A stretch of 64,000 nt of DNA. Source: Pseudomonas rhizophila. GTDB lineage: Bacteria > Pseudomonadota > Gammaproteobacteria > Pseudomonadales > Pseudomonadaceae. Positions 31,079-40,394 of this stretch are shown piece after piece. The stretch is taken from the NCBI RefSeq assembly GCF_003033885.1, contig NZ_CP024081.1:4055736-4119735 (forward strand), read 5' to 3'. The notes under the pieces are model-generated. The model ran no database searches, was not told the DNA's origin, and saw only the letters and a list, made by a program, of their open reading frames with translations. The position numbers were made by a program, and so were the translations under genes. Position 1 is the stretch's first letter, and every line of letters starts with the position of its first letter.

Positions 31079-31093
31079 GCCGCCACGCGCGGC
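31079..31093 (+). repeat. Intercistronic hairpin cassette 5
   Basis: GCCGC/GCGGC stem with loop CACGC, followed by CGGAGCAGCTCATG. Confidence 0.65.
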
Positions 31094-31105
31094 TCGGAGC
31101 AGCTC

Positions 31106-31312
31106 ATGAGCATCCAGTTTCTATCCCACGAGGAGGTTTGCGAGCTGACCGGCGCGCGAACCAAGGCAGGGCAGATCCAAAATCTGAAAAAGAACGGCGT
31201 TCGGCACACGATCAAAGTGAACGGGTGGCCGAGTGTTACGGCCATGGCCGTGACCGCAGTCGGCATTTTTGAAGCAGAAAAACCAGTGTGGACACCACGT
31301 AAGGCTGGCTGA
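31106..31312 (+). CDS. DUF4224 protein next to integrase, possible excisionase
   Basis: A 68-residue protein. MSIQFLSHEEVCELTGARTK then AGQIQNLKKNGVRHTIKVNG is the DUF4224 pattern, a small winged-helix-like fold. Members are commonly found directly before tyrosine integrases. A role in excision or in control of integrase is plausible by position. Confidence 0.78.
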   Translation: MSIQFLSHEEVCELTGARTKAGQIQNLKKNGVRHTIKVNGWPSVTAMAVTAVGIFEAEKPVWTPRKAG

Positions 31313-31313
31313 A

Positions 31314-32345
31314 ATGGGACGACGACCAAGCAAACCCGGCTCTATAGCCCGGCTGCGTGAGCGCAAGAAGCGCAGCGGCCGGGTGTATTACTACTACGAC
31401 ACAGGAGGAAAAGATCGCAAAGAAATTCCGCTGGGCAGTGACTACGGGCTGGCAATCATGGAGTACGCCAAGCTTGAGCGCGATCGCACTGCGACTGACC
31501 TCGTGTCCAAGGTGATCACCTTCCGCTACGTCGCCGAGAAATACATGGTCGACGTAGTTCCGACGAAAGGGAAGCTCACGCAGCTCGACAATAAACGGGA
31601 GCTGAAAAACCTGATCGCGTTTTTCGACGATCCGCCGGCGTCTCTGGAAACTATCGAACCCCTTCACGTCAGACAATACCTAACCTGGCGCAAGGCCGCA
31701 CCGGTAAGGGCAAACCGTGAGAAGGCTTTGCTCAGCGCGATATGGAACTTCGCCAGGGATAAAGGCTACACAGCCCTGGCCAACCCGTGCGCAGGCATCA
31801 AGGGCAACAAGGAAACCGGCCGGAACACTTACGTCGAGGATGAGCTGTTCAAGCGCGTCTACGAGAAAGCCGACGTCGGCTTGCAGGATGCGATGGACCT
31901 TGCCTACCTAACGAGCCAACGGGTGACCGACACCAGATTGATGGACGAGCGAGACCTTCGCGGCGGACAGCTGTGGGTGCTGCAGGGCAAGACGAAAGCG
32001 AAGCTCCGGATTGAGGTAACGGGCGAGCTGAAGGTTTTGATTGATCGAATCATGTCCAGGAAGTCAGAACACAAGGTCCGCTCGACGCGGCTGATCGTTA
32101 CAGAGGATGGCAAACCGATGACGGTGGCAATGTTGCGCAGGAGGTTTGACTTGGCCAGGGAAGCGGCCGGAGTGCCTAAGGCTGAGTTTCAGATGCGCGA
32201 CTTGCGCGCCAAGGCAGGTACAGATAAAGCAGAGTCCAGCGGTGATATCTTGCAAGCCAGAGATCAACTTGGGCATACGACCGTGGTGATGACCGAGCAA
32301 TACATCAGGAATCGCAAGGGCAAAAAAGTAATGCCTACCAAGTGA
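31314..32345 (+). CDS. int: Tyrosine-family phage integrase
   Basis: A 343-residue protein. The N-terminal 60 residues form the arm-binding domain (RRPSKPGSIARLRERKKRSG), a core-binding domain follows, and the catalytic domain shows Arg in LTSQRVTDTRL (about 203), Lys in LQGKTKAK, DLR in QMRDLRAKAGTD, LGHTT near 320 and Tyr330 in TEQYIRNRKG. In box II the usual His before DLR is replaced (MRDLR), as in some phage integrases. I start at ATG 31314, one base after the DUF4224 stop. It ends 83 bases before the 3' end of tRNA-Leu, the likely attB. Confidence 0.93.
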   Translation: MGRRPSKPGSIARLRERKKRSGRVYYYYDTGGKDRKEIPLGSDYGLAIMEYAKLERDRTATDLVSKVITFRYVAEKYMVDVVPTKGKLTQLDNKRELKNLIAFFDDPPASLETIEPLHVRQYLTWRKAAPVRANREKALLSAIWNFARDKGYTALANPCAGIKGNKETGRNTYVEDELFKRVYEKADVGLQDAMDLAYLTSQRVTDTRLMDERDLRGGQLWVLQGKTKAKLRIEVTGELKVLIDRIMSRKSEHKVRSTRLIVTEDGKPMTVAMLRRRFDLAREAAGVPKAEFQMRDLRAKAGTDKAESSGDILQARDQLGHTTVVMTEQYIRNRKGKKVMPTK

Positions 32346-32374
32346 ATTGCGGACCAGCATCAAAATTGCGGACC
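32345..32374. repeat. Direct repeat next to att, candidate integrase arm sites
   Basis: AATTGCGGACC occurs at 32345-32355 and 32364-32374, 19 bases apart, between the integrase stop and tRNA-Leu. Short direct repeats beside the core site are typical integrase arm-type sites. Confidence 0.5.
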
Positions 32375-32376
32375 GG

Positions 32377-32419
32377 AAACAAACAAGGGTTTGCATCAGC
32401 TTTCGCTCACAAACCCTTG
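32377..32419 (-). terminator. Intrinsic terminator of tRNA-Leu
   Basis: Perfect 10-bp inverted repeat CAAGGGTTTG/CAAACCCTTG with a 16-base loop, followed on the minus strand by TTTGTTT. It lies nine bases after the tRNA-Leu 3' end. Confidence 0.65.
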
Positions 32420-32427
32420 ATTTTAGA

Positions 32428-32514
32428 TGGTGCCCGAAGCCGGAATCGAACCGGCACGCCCTTACGAGCGGGGGATTTTAAGTCCCATGCGTCTACCAGT
32501 TTCGCCATTCGGGC
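32428..32514 (-). tRNA. tRNA-Leu (anticodon UAA)
   Basis: An 87-base cloverleaf on the minus strand, CCA encoded. Acceptor GCCCGAA/TTCGGGC pairs seven positions, the anticodon loop reads CTTAAAA with anticodon TAA, a long variable arm (CCGCTCGTAAGGG) marks a class II tRNA, and GGTTCGATTCC is the T arm. The 3' end faces the prophage integrase, so it is the likely integration target. Confidence 0.96.
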
Positions 32515-32587
32515 GGTAGCGCGGTCAACCTTATGGACATCAGCGTGGAGCAGATATGCCAGTCGAGGCTGGTGCAGCAAGAGGGGG

Positions 32588-32616
32588 AATATATACATCC
32601 CTTCCCGGCGAAGCAA
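32588..32616 (-). promoter_or_regulatory. Promoter of tRNA-Leu
   Basis: Minus strand -35 TTGCTT (32616-32611) and -10 TATATT (32593-32588) with 17-base spacing, followed by a GC-rich CCCCC discriminator typical of stable RNA promoters under stringent control. Confidence 0.7.
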
Positions 32617-32664
32617 GGTTGCTTCTGTCCTTTTCAAGACAAAACCTGTCGTTGCTCCGAAAAT

Positions 32665-32697
32665 AAAAAAGCTCCGTAAATCATGGATCTACGGAGC
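32665..32697 (-). terminator. Intrinsic terminator of tRNA-Cys
   Basis: Minus-strand stem GCTCCGTA/TACGGAGC (8 bp perfect) followed by TTTTTTATTTT, ten bases after the tRNA-Cys 3' end. It separates the two tRNA genes into different units. Confidence 0.9.
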
Positions 32698-32707
32698 TGT
32701 TTTAAAG

Positions 32708-32781
32708 TGGAGGCCGAAGTCGGAATCGAACCGGCGTAGGTGGATTTGCAATCCACTGCATAACCATTTTGCTATTCGGCC
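32708..32781 (-). tRNA. tRNA-Cys (anticodon GCA)
   Basis: A 74-base cloverleaf with encoded CCA. Acceptor GGCCGAA pairs TTCGGCC, the anticodon stem GTGGA/TCCAC holds loop TTGCAAA with anticodon GCA, and GGTTCGACTCC is the T arm. In Pseudomonas it is usually linked to tRNA-Leu, as here. Confidence 0.96.
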
Positions 32782-33160
32782 TCAAGACGCTTGATGCAAG
32801 AAAGCTACATCAACCGTGTACAAACCTGATCAGGAAACAAGACGCTTACGAAGCTCTATCTCCTTGAAAACATTGAGATTTTTTACGTCCCAGTGCGTTC
32901 GATGGGCGCAATTATGTACTCATTTGCCTAGGCTGACAACCCCTTGATTTCAAAAAAAATTCGTCCAAAGGCCAGCTTCCGCCCGACAACCACATAGGTG
33001 TGCGAAGGCTTCTGGGCCTGCGTCGCAACCCAGCGGAGCCAGCTCCCTCGCCACGGAGAACTTCAGGGACCCGTGGAGGCAGTCGCAGCCCTGCCCCATT
33101 TATGGGTAACATACCGGCCTTCCCCGCAGCCACCTGCGCCCTGCCAAATAAGCCCATTTC
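32782..33160. other. Intergenic stretch without a supported gene
   Basis: About 380 bases between tRNA-Cys and the TSUP gene. It should hold the tRNA-Cys promoter and the TSUP promoter. A fragment CCAGCTCCCTCGCCACGG near 33040-33060 resembles the edge of a Pseudomonas REP repeat. I find no convincing reading frame; short frames there lack ribosome sites. Confidence 0.5.
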
Positions 33161-33940
33161 ATGCCTTTCGAACTCAGCGTTGACCTTACCACCCTCGCTA
33201 TCCTGATCGTCGTCGCCTTCATTGCCGGTTTCATCGATGCCATTGCCGGCGGAGGTGGCCTGTTGACCACCCCGGCCCTGCTGACCGCCGGCTTGCCTCC
33301 CCATCTGGTCCTGGGCACCAACAAACTCAGCTCGACCTTTGGTTCGGCCACGGCCAGTTTCACGTTCTACAAGCGCAAGCTGTTCCATCCAAGGCAATGG
33401 ACCCATGCCCTCGTCGGCACGCTGGTCGGTGCCTTGGCCGGCGCCATCGTCGCCCATTACCTGCCCGCCGAGTGGCTGAACAAGATGCTGCCGGTGATCG
33501 TCTTCGCCTGTGGCCTGTACCTGTTGTTCGGTGGCACGCCCAAGGCGCCGCTGGACAGCGATGCGCCGATCAAGAAGACCTGGCAAGCGCCCCAGGGGTT
33601 CAGCCTGGGCTTCTACGACGGCGTGGCCGGTCCTGGGACGGGTGCATTCTGGACTGTCAGCAGCCTGCTGCTCTATCCCATCGATCTGGTCAAGGCCAGT
33701 GGTGTGGCCCGCAGCATGAATTTCGTCAGCAACATCGCGGCGCTGTCGGTGTTCATTTTTTCGGGGCAAGTGGATTGGATCATCGGCCTGAGCATGGGGC
33801 TGTCAGTGATGGTAGGGGCATTCTTCGGCGCGCGCACCGCCATCAGCGGCGGCGCGAAATTCATCCGACCTGTATTTATCACCGTGGTACTGGGCTTGAC
33901 CGTGCGTCTAGCCTGGCAGCACTGGTTCAGCGTGGCCTAA
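33161..33940 (+). CDS. TSUP-family membrane transporter (TauE/SafE)
   Basis: A 259-residue protein with seven or eight hydrophobic spans and the family motif [20 protein letters not shown] early and [20 protein letters not shown] in the second half, the two inverted halves of TauE/SafE transporters. Members export sulfite, sulfonates or other small organic anions; the substrate here is unknown. Its last 33 bases overlap the end of nudC on the other strand. Confidence 0.9.
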   Translation: MPFELSVDLTTLAILIVVAFIAGFIDAIAGGGGLLTTPALLTAGLPPHLVLGTNKLSSTFGSATASFTFYKRKLFHPRQWTHALVGTLVGALAGAIVAHYLPAEWLNKMLPVIVFACGLYLLFGGTPKAPLDSDAPIKKTWQAPQGFSLGFYDGVAGPGTGAFWTVSSLLLYPIDLVKASGVARSMNFVSNIAALSVFIFSGQVDWIIGLSMGLSVMVGAFFGARTAISGGAKFIRPVFITVVLGLTVRLAWQHWFSVA

Positions 33941-34738
33941 GCGCCGCGCCACATAGAGGTCGATCAGGTAGCGGGCGATGGAACGCGAGGCCGGCAGCGG
34001 CGGCAGGTTGTGCACGTTGAACCACTGGGCATCTTCGATTTCATCTTCCTGCCTGACGATGTCGCCACCGGCATATTCGGCATGGAAGCCGAGCATCATC
34101 GAATGGGGAAACGGCCAGCATTGACTGCCGACATACTGAATGTTCTTCACCTCGATGCTGACTTCTTCGCGCACCTCACGAACCAGGCAATCCTCGGCGG
34201 ACTCACCTGGCTCGGCGAACCCGGCCAGCGTGCTGTAGACCCCCGTGACGAAGCGAGGCGAACGGGCCAGCAGGACTTCATCGCCACGGGTGATCAGCAC
34301 GATCATGCTTGGTGAGATTCGCGGGTAATGCCGCAAATCACAGGCATCGCAATACATCGCCCGTTCCCGGGCAATCTGGCCCATGCGTTTGCCACAGCTG
34401 CCACAGAAACGGCACTCCCGAGCCCAGGTGCCGATCTGCGCGGCATAGCCCAGGACCTTGTACAGCGTGTGGTCATCCTCGAGCATGAAGGCCCGCAGCC
34501 CCTTCCAGCTGCAGCCGGGGATGTCCTGTGAGCTGTGCAGCTCCAGCAGATAGACCGGCTCGCCATCCAGGTGGCCAATGCCATGCTCGGCGAGGATCGA
34601 CAGGTCCTGGCGCTTGAGCCAGTCGCGGGGAAACAGCGCGCCGTTGTCATCGAACAGAAAGCCTTCCGGGCTGCGGGCCACGGCCCAGCCCCCCGGGAGA
34701 TCGGTATCGAGTACTGCGGTGGTCCAGCGTGAAATCAT
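33908..34738 (-). CDS. nudC: NADH pyrophosphatase / NAD-cap hydrolase NudC
   Basis: A 276-residue Nudix enzyme. The zinc ribbon is [11 protein letters not shown] ... [13 protein letters not shown], the Nudix box reads [20 protein letters not shown], and [11 protein letters not shown] is the NudC signature after it. It cleaves NAD(H) and removes NAD caps from RNA. I use ATG 34738; the frame can extend to TTG 34744. It directly follows the crotonase gene and converges with the TSUP gene. Confidence 0.94.
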   Translation of the reverse strand: MISRWTTAVLDTDLPGGWAVARSPEGFLFDDNGALFPRDWLKRQDLSILAEHGIGHLDGEPVYLLELHSSQDIPGCSWKGLRAFMLEDDHTLYKVLGYAAQIGTWARECRFCGSCGKRMGQIARERAMYCDACDLRHYPRISPSMIVLITRGDEVLLARSPRFVTGVYSTLAGFAEPGESAEDCLVREVREEVSIEVKNIQYVGSQCWPFPHSMMLGFHAEYAGGDIVRQEDEIEDAQWFNVHNLPPLPASRSIARYLIDLYVARRLGHAEPVLPG

Positions 34739-34744
34739 GATCAA

Positions 34745-35557
34745 TCAATCCTGAAATTCAGGTTTCTGTTTGCTCATATGGGCGGCCATGGCCACGCGCA
34801 GGTCGGTCGATTGCAGCATGGCGGCGTTCCAGGTGGCGACGTATTCCAGCCCGTCGTCGATGCGGTGGTCGCGCATGTAGCTGATCATTTCCTTGGTACC
34901 GGTCACGGCGATCGGCGACTTGGCGGCGATTTCCCGAGCGATGCCCATGACACCGTCAAGCAGGCTGGCGGTATCACTGTAGACACGATTGACCAGGCCG
35001 ATGCTGCGCGCTTCGTCGGCACCAAAGGTGCGCCCCGTATAAGCGAGTTCACGCAGCATGCCGTCCCCGATGATCCGGGGCAAGCGTTGCAATGTGCCAA
35101 CATCGGCCGCCATGCCGATATCGATTTCCTTGATGGAGAACTGTGCATCTTCGGCGGCATAACGCATGTCGCAGGCTGAAATCAGGTCGATGGCGCCGCC
35201 CAGGCAATAACCCTGGATAGCGGCAAGCACCGGTTTGCGACAGTTGTCCACGGCGTTGAACGAGGCTTGCAGTTGCAGGATCTTGCGGCGCAACAGGCGT
35301 GCGTTGCGGCCCACGTCCTTGCCCAGCTCATTGGCGACGGCGGCCAGCATCATCAGGTCGATGCCCGAGGAGAAGTGTTTGCCGGCCCCGCTCAATACCA
35401 CCACGCGCGCTTCGTCGGTGTCGTCGATCCATTGGAAGATTTCGACGATCTCGCTCCAGAACGCGGCGTTCATTGCATTGATCTTGTCCGGTCGATTGAT
35501 CTGCACATGGGCGATATTGTCTGCAAGTTCGACGGTGAACGCTTGGTATTGCAACAT
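34745..35557 (-). CDS. Crotonase family enzyme, dienoyl-CoA isomerase-like
   Basis: A 270-residue protein with the crotonase oxyanion segments SGAGKHFSSGIDLMML and AIQGYCLGGAIDLISACDMR. The acidic residues in SIKEIDIGMAADVGTLQRLP match the Glu and Asp of delta3,5-delta2,4-dienoyl-CoA isomerases (ECH1 type), which move double bonds in unsaturated fatty acid breakdown. It lies just before nudC in the same direction. A general enoyl-CoA hydratase role is the alternative. Confidence 0.85.
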   Translation of the reverse strand: MLQYQAFTVELADNIAHVQINRPDKINAMNAAFWSEIVEIFQWIDDTDEARVVVLSGAGKHFSSGIDLMMLAAVANELGKDVGRNARLLRRKILQLQASFNAVDNCRKPVLAAIQGYCLGGAIDLISACDMRYAAEDAQFSIKEIDIGMAADVGTLQRLPRIIGDGMLRELAYTGRTFGADEARSIGLVNRVYSDTASLLDGVMGIAREIAAKSPIAVTGTKEMISYMRDHRIDDGLEYVATWNAAMLQSTDLRVAMAAHMSKQKPEFQD

Positions 35558-35676
35558 GGCAGTGATCCTTTACCGGCTGAAAAAGAGGCCTGAACTATAA
35601 CAAGTCAACGCACCGGGTCGTAGACAGTGCATCGGCCAAAAGCGGGACCTGGCGACCGGTCAGGTAAAGATGTCTC

Positions 35677-35783
35677 TGTGGCGAGGGGATTTATCCCCGT
35701 TGGGGCGCGAAGCGGCCCCTGCATCCCGACAGAGGTATCTGGGGTCTGCTGCGCAGCCCAGCGGGGATAAATCCCTCGCCACA
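35677..35783. repeat. REP-type inverted repeat pair
   Basis: TGTGGCGAGGGGATTTATCC at the left edge and its mirror ending CCCTCGCCACA at the right edge, about 107 bases in all, between the crotonase and opmB genes. A typical Pseudomonas fluorescens group repeat doublet. Confidence 0.85.
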
Positions 35784-35804
35784 GGGATCACCTTCAATCA
35801 CGGA

Positions 35805-37280
35805 TTATTCACTCACCTGCATCTGCCCATCCCACCCACCACCCAACGCGGCGATCAGTTGCACACTCGCGATCAACCGGCTCTGCTGCAAGGTCAGCAC
35901 ACTGCGTTCATTACTCAGCGCGGTGGCCTGGACCGTGACGACATCCAGGTAGGCGATCAGCCCTGCCCTGTACTGGTTTTGGGTCAGGCGCAAGGATTCG
36001 CGGGCGGCATCCAGGGCCTCCTGGCGCACGCGGGCTTCGTCTTCCAGGACTTTGAGCTGGATCATGTAATTTTCCACTTCGCGAAAACCGTCGAGCACCG
36101 TCTGGCGATAGGTGGCGACCGTCTGGTCGTAGGCCGCAACGGTGCGGTCGACTTCCGCCGAACGCTGGCCGCCATCGAACAGCGTCATCGCCAGCTGCGG
36201 TCCCACCGACCAGAAGCGATTCGGCACACTCACCCAGTTGTCGTAGGTACTGCTGCTGTAACCGCCGCTCAAGCTCAGGGTCAGGTCCGGGTAATAGGCG
36301 GCCTTGGCCACGCCGATGTTGGCGTTGGCGGCCATCACCGAACGCTCCGCCGAGGCAATGTCCGGCCGGCGCTCAAGCAACTGCGAGGGCAGCGCCACGG
36401 GGATTTGCGGAAGGGTCGGGATGTCCTGGGTTTCTGCCAGGCTGAATTCGGCCGGCGGCAGGCCGATCAGCACGGCGATGGCGTTTTCAAATTGAGCGCG
36501 TTGCCAGATCAGGTCGATCAACTCGGCCTGGGTAGTCTTGAGCTGAGTCTGCGCCTGGGCCACCGCATCCCTGCCGGATACGCCAGCGCGGTATTGGTTT
36601 TCGGTCATCTTCAGCGAACGCTGATAGTTGTCCACGGTGGTCTGCAACAGGCGCTTCTGCTCATCGATCACCCGCAATTGCAGGTAGTTTTGCACCAGTT
36701 CCGATTGCTGGCTCAGGCGCATGGCGGCCAGATCGGCGAAGCTGGCTTCGGCGCTGGCTTCATTGGCTTGCAGAGTGCGACGCAACTTGCCCCAGACGTC
36801 CGCCTCCCAACTGACACCGGCCTGGGCGCTGTAGGTGTCGCGGATGCCACTGGCCGAACTGCTCAGGCTCGAATTACTGCTGCCGGTGCCCTGGCTGGAG
36901 CGGTTCTTGCCGACGGTCAGGTCAACGGAGGGGAAGAACGCGCCCCGGGCACTGCGAACCAAGGCCTGGGCCTGACGGTACTGGGCTTCGGCCTGGGCCA
37001 CGGTCTGGTTGGAGGTGTTGAGTTTCTCCACCAGGCCATTGAGCCGGGCATCGCCGTACAACTCCCACCAGGCACCCCGAGCCAAGGCGTCGCTAGGATT
37101 GGCCTGGCGCCAACCCTCAGCCTCCTTGTACTGCACGGGCGCCGCGGCCACCGGGCGCTGGTAATCCGGGCCGATGGCGCAGGCGCTGAGCATCGCCACG
37201 CACAGCGTCAGGCTCAGCAGCCGCGAGCCACGGGCGGTCGCCAGCGGTGCGACAAGATTGAAAAGCGAACGGTCGGTCAT
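35805..37280 (-). CDS. opmB: Outer membrane channel of the MuxABC system
   Basis: A 491-residue NodT/TolC-family outer membrane factor. A signal peptide ends in a lipobox (SLTLCVAMLSAC), followed by AIGPDYQRP and two TolC-type halves (SWEADVWGKLRRTLQANEAS, LSLSGGYSSSTYDNWVSVPN). It forms the trimeric exit duct for the two RND pumps encoded upstream. Its start overlaps the muxC stop by four bases. Order muxA-muxB-muxC-opmB matches P. aeruginosa. Confidence 0.92.
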   Translation of the reverse strand: MTDRSLFNLVAPLATARGSRLLSLTLCVAMLSACAIGPDYQRPVAAAPVQYKEAEGWRQANPSDALARGAWWELYGDARLNGLVEKLNTSNQTVAQAEAQYRQAQALVRSARGAFFPSVDLTVGKNRSSQGTGSSNSSLSSSASGIRDTYSAQAGVSWEADVWGKLRRTLQANEASAEASFADLAAMRLSQQSELVQNYLQLRVIDEQKRLLQTTVDNYQRSLKMTENQYRAGVSGRDAVAQAQTQLKTTQAELIDLIWQRAQFENAIAVLIGLPPAEFSLAETQDIPTLPQIPVALPSQLLERRPDIASAERSVMAANANIGVAKAAYYPDLTLSLSGGYSSSTYDNWVSVPNRFWSVGPQLAMTLFDGGQRSAEVDRTVAAYDQTVATYRQTVLDGFREVENYMIQLKVLEDEARVRQEALDAARESLRLTQNQYRAGLIAYLDVVTVQATALSNERSVLTLQQSRLIASVQLIAALGGGWDGQMQVSE

Positions 37281-40200
37281 AGCGGAGTTTCCAGGGCAGC
37301 ATCAGTGCGCACGCCGCGCCAGCGGTTGAAGCGATGGCGCAGTTTGTCGAGATAAAGGTAAACCACAGGCGTGGTATAGAGGGTCAGGATCTGGCTGAAC
37401 ACCAGTCCGCCGATGATGGTCAGGCCCAGCGGCTGGCGCATCTCCGAGCCTTCGGCACCGCCAAGCAATAGCGGCAAGGCACCGAGGATCGCCGCCAGCG
37501 TAGTCATCAGAATCGGCCGCAAGCGCAGCAGGCAGGCGTTGCGGATCGAGTCCTGCGGCGACTGCCCGCCGCGCTCCAGTTGCAACGCCAGGTCGATCAT
37601 CAGGATCGCGTTTTTCTTCACCACGCCAATCAGCAGGAACAACCCCAACAACGAGATCAGGCTGAACTCGCCGCCCAACAAATAAATCGACAGCAGTGCG
37701 CCGACACCGGCCGACGGTAAGGTGGACAGGATGGTCAGCGGGTGAATGTAGCTCTCGTACAACACACCCAGCACCAGGTACACCGCCAGCAATGCACCCA
37801 GGATCATGAACGGCTGGCTTTTCTGGGTTGCCGCGAACGCATCGGCGGTGCCGGCCATTTTTGCGATGATGTCTTCGGGCATCCCGAGCCTGGCAATTGC
37901 CCGCTCGATGGCGGCCGTGCCCTGCTCCACCGTCACACCCTCGGCCAAATCGAACGATATGTCCTCGGAGGCGAACTGACCCTCATGGCTGACCCGATCA
38001 TCCTCCAGGCTGCTCTCATAATGCGCGATGGTCGACAGGGGCACCCGCGCGCCGTCAGCGGTAATGACCTGGACCTGCTCGAGGGTGCTCGGGTCCTGGG
38101 CGTACTTGGGGTTGACCTCCATCACCACCTGATACTGGTTGAGGCTGTCATAGATGGTGGATATCTGCCGCTGGCTGTAGGCGTTGTTCAACACCGAGGT
38201 GACCATATCCATGTCGATGCCCAGGCGCTTGGCCTGGTCACGGTCCACCACCAGCGTGATCTGCTGGGCGCCGCCGCCGTCGCGAGCGTCGATAGCGGTC
38301 AGCTCCGGCAAGGCCCTGAAGGCCGCCGCGACTTTGGGGTACCACTGACGTAGCGACGCCAGGTCACCGCTCTGCAGGATGTAGGAATACTGCGAGGTGG
38401 TCTGCTCACGTCCACCACCAAACTGCAGATCCTGGTCGGCCATCAGCATCAAGCGGCCACCCGGCACCAGGGGCATCTCCTTGCGCAAGCGCTCGATGAC
38501 TTTCTGCGCGGAGATACCACGCTCGTTGATCGGTTTGAGGCGTACCAGCATGAAGGCATTGTTGGTGCCGTTGTTGCCGCCGATGAACCCCGCCACGCTT
38601 TCTACGGCTTCATCCTTCAGCACGGCGCGACGAAAGATTTCCATCTTCGGCTGCATGACGTTGAACGAGAGTCCGTCGTCGCCGCGCACGAAACCGATCA
38701 ACTGGCCGGTGTCCTGCTGAGGCATGAAGGTTTTCGGCACCACCACGTAGAGCGCGATGTTCACCCCTATGGTCACCAGCAGGCTCAGCAAGGTCAGGCG
38801 CCGATGGCGCAGCACCCAGTCCAGGCTGCGCGCGTAACCACGCACCATCCGCTCGTTGAGGCGCCGGCTCCAGCGCTGCAAGCGATTCTCCTGCCCCGGC
38901 ACGTGGGGCTTGAGCCAGCGAGCGCAGAGCATCGGCGTGAGGGTCAGCGACACCACCAGCGAGACCACGATGGCCGCCGCCAGGGTGATGGAGAACTCGC
39001 GAAACAGGCTCTCGATAATCCCGCCCATGAACAGGATCGAGAGAAACACCGCCACCAGTGAGACGTTCATCGACAGCAGCGTAAAGCCCACCTCTTCGGC
39101 GCCCAGGTAGGCCGCCTTCATCGGCGGGACGCCTTCGTCGATGTGCCGGGAAATGTTCTCCAGCACCACGATGGCGTCGTCCACCACCAGGCCGGTGGCG
39201 AGGATCAACGCCATCAACGACAGGTTGTTCAGGGAGAAGCCGTAGAGGTACATCACCGCAAACGTACCCACCAGGGACACCGGTACCGCCAGGGTCGGGA
39301 TCAGTGAGGCGCGAAAGTTGCCCAGGAACAGGAACACCACCAACACCACCAGGGCCACGGCAATCAGCAGGGTCATTTCCGCCTCGTGCAGCGTGGCCTT
39401 GATCACCGGTGAGCGGTCCATGGCCAGGTTCAGCTTGACGCTGGCCGGCAGCACGGCCTGCAACGCCGGCAGCTGGTTCTTGATCTCATTGACCGTCTCG
39501 ATGATGTTGGCGCCAGCCTGACGGTTGATCACCAGCAGCACGGCTGCGTCATCGTTGAAGAAACCGCTGTTGTAGCGGTCTTCGACGCCGTCGGTGACTT
39601 TTGCTACGTCCTTGAGCCGCAGCACCGAGCCGTCCTGGTAACGGATGATCAGCGTTTCGTAGTCCTTGGCCTTCTCCAACTGATCGTTGGCCTGGATTTG
39701 CCACATGCGCTGTGCGTCCTCGACCGAACCCTTGGGCCGGCGAACGTTGCTGTCGGCAATGGCGCTGCGCACATCATCCAGGGCTACGCCGTACTGGTTG
39801 AGCAGTTGCGGCTCCAGTTCGATGCGCACCGCCGGCAAGGAACTGCCACCAATCTGTACCTCGCCCACGCCCGACACTTGGGACAGGCTCTGGGAAAGGA
39901 TGGTTGAAGCCAAATCGTAGAGCTGGCCCTTCTCCAGCACATCCGAGGTCAGCGACAGCACCATGATCGGCGCCTGGGACGGGTTGACCTTCTTGTACGT
40001 GGGCATGCTGCGCATGCCGCTGGGCAACAGGTTGCGCGAGGCATTGATGGCCGCCTGCACTTCCCGCGCCGCGCCGTTGATGTCGCGGTCCAGGTCAAAT
40101 TGCAGGATCACCCGGGTAGAGCCCTGGCTGGACCGGCTGCTCATGGTGTTGACCCCGGCGATGGCGCCAAAGGAACGCTCAAGCGGCGTTGCTACCGTCG

Positions 40201-40381
40201 ACGCCATCACCTCGGGGCTGGCCCCCGGCAAGTTGGCCTGGACCACGATCACCGGAAAATCCATCTGCGGCAACGGTGCAACCGGCAGCAAGCCAAAGCT
40301 CACGCCACCGAGCAGCATGATTGCAAAGCTCAGCAGCATGGTCGCTACGGGGCGGCGGATGAAAGGGCCGGAGAGGTTCAT
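37277..40381 (-). CDS. muxC: RND efflux pump subunit MuxC
   Basis: A 1034-residue RND transporter. The N-terminal span FIRRPVATMLLSFAIMLLGG, the first periplasmic loop with GASPEVMASTVATPLERSFG, the central LILATGLVVDDAIVVLENIS segment with proton-relay Asp pair, and the last spans (GVVKKNAILMIDLALQLERG) are all in place. I use ATG 40381 with GGAG before it. It pairs with MuxB as a heteromeric pump, like MdtBC. A short repeat region of about 100 bases separates it from muxB. Confidence 0.93.
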   Translation of the reverse strand: MNLSGPFIRRPVATMLLSFAIMLLGGVSFGLLPVAPLPQMDFPVIVVQANLPGASPEVMASTVATPLERSFGAIAGVNTMSSRSSQGSTRVILQFDLDRDINGAAREVQAAINASRNLLPSGMRSMPTYKKVNPSQAPIMVLSLTSDVLEKGQLYDLASTILSQSLSQVSGVGEVQIGGSSLPAVRIELEPQLLNQYGVALDDVRSAIADSNVRRPKGSVEDAQRMWQIQANDQLEKAKDYETLIIRYQDGSVLRLKDVAKVTDGVEDRYNSGFFNDDAAVLLVINRQAGANIIETVNEIKNQLPALQAVLPASVKLNLAMDRSPVIKATLHEAEMTLLIAVALVVLVVFLFLGNFRASLIPTLAVPVSLVGTFAVMYLYGFSLNNLSLMALILATGLVVDDAIVVLENISRHIDEGVPPMKAAYLGAEEVGFTLLSMNVSLVAVFLSILFMGGIIESLFREFSITLAAAIVVSLVVSLTLTPMLCARWLKPHVPGQENRLQRWSRRLNERMVRGYARSLDWVLRHRRLTLLSLLVTIGVNIALYVVVPKTFMPQQDTGQLIGFVRGDDGLSFNVMQPKMEIFRRAVLKDEAVESVAGFIGGNNGTNNAFMLVRLKPINERGISAQKVIERLRKEMPLVPGGRLMLMADQDLQFGGGREQTTSQYSYILQSGDLASLRQWYPKVAAAFRALPELTAIDARDGGGAQQITLVVDRDQAKRLGIDMDMVTSVLNNAYSQRQISTIYDSLNQYQVVMEVNPKYAQDPSTLEQVQVITADGARVPLSTIAHYESSLEDDRVSHEGQFASEDISFDLAEGVTVEQGTAAIERAIARLGMPEDIIAKMAGTADAFAATQKSQPFMILGALLAVYLVLGVLYESYIHPLTILSTLPSAGVGALLSIYLLGGEFSLISLLGLFLLIGVVKKNAILMIDLALQLERGGQSPQDSIRNACLLRLRPILMTTLAAILGALPLLLGGAEGSEMRQPLGLTIIGGLVFSQILTLYTTPVVYLYLDKLRHRFNRWRGVRTDAALETPL

Positions 40382-40394
40382 GGGTGACCGCTCC

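Larger units (their letters stand above)
1..32427. mobile_element. Lambda-like prophage, right part including integrase end (left end outside window)
   Basis: Structural, lysis, replication, immunity, recombination and integration genes follow one another in lambda order with short or overlapping gene borders. The integrase end lies 80 bases from the 3' end of tRNA-Leu, a usual phage target. The left attachment site and the tail genes are not in the window, so completeness cannot be judged. The right border is inferred from the integrase and tRNA positions, not from a matched att repeat. Confidence 0.93.

Noticed and set aside
35670..37355. 561-residue plus-strand frame opposite opmB
   Set aside because: Shadow of opmB, which has a lipobox and TolC-family repeats; the frame also runs through the REP repeat.
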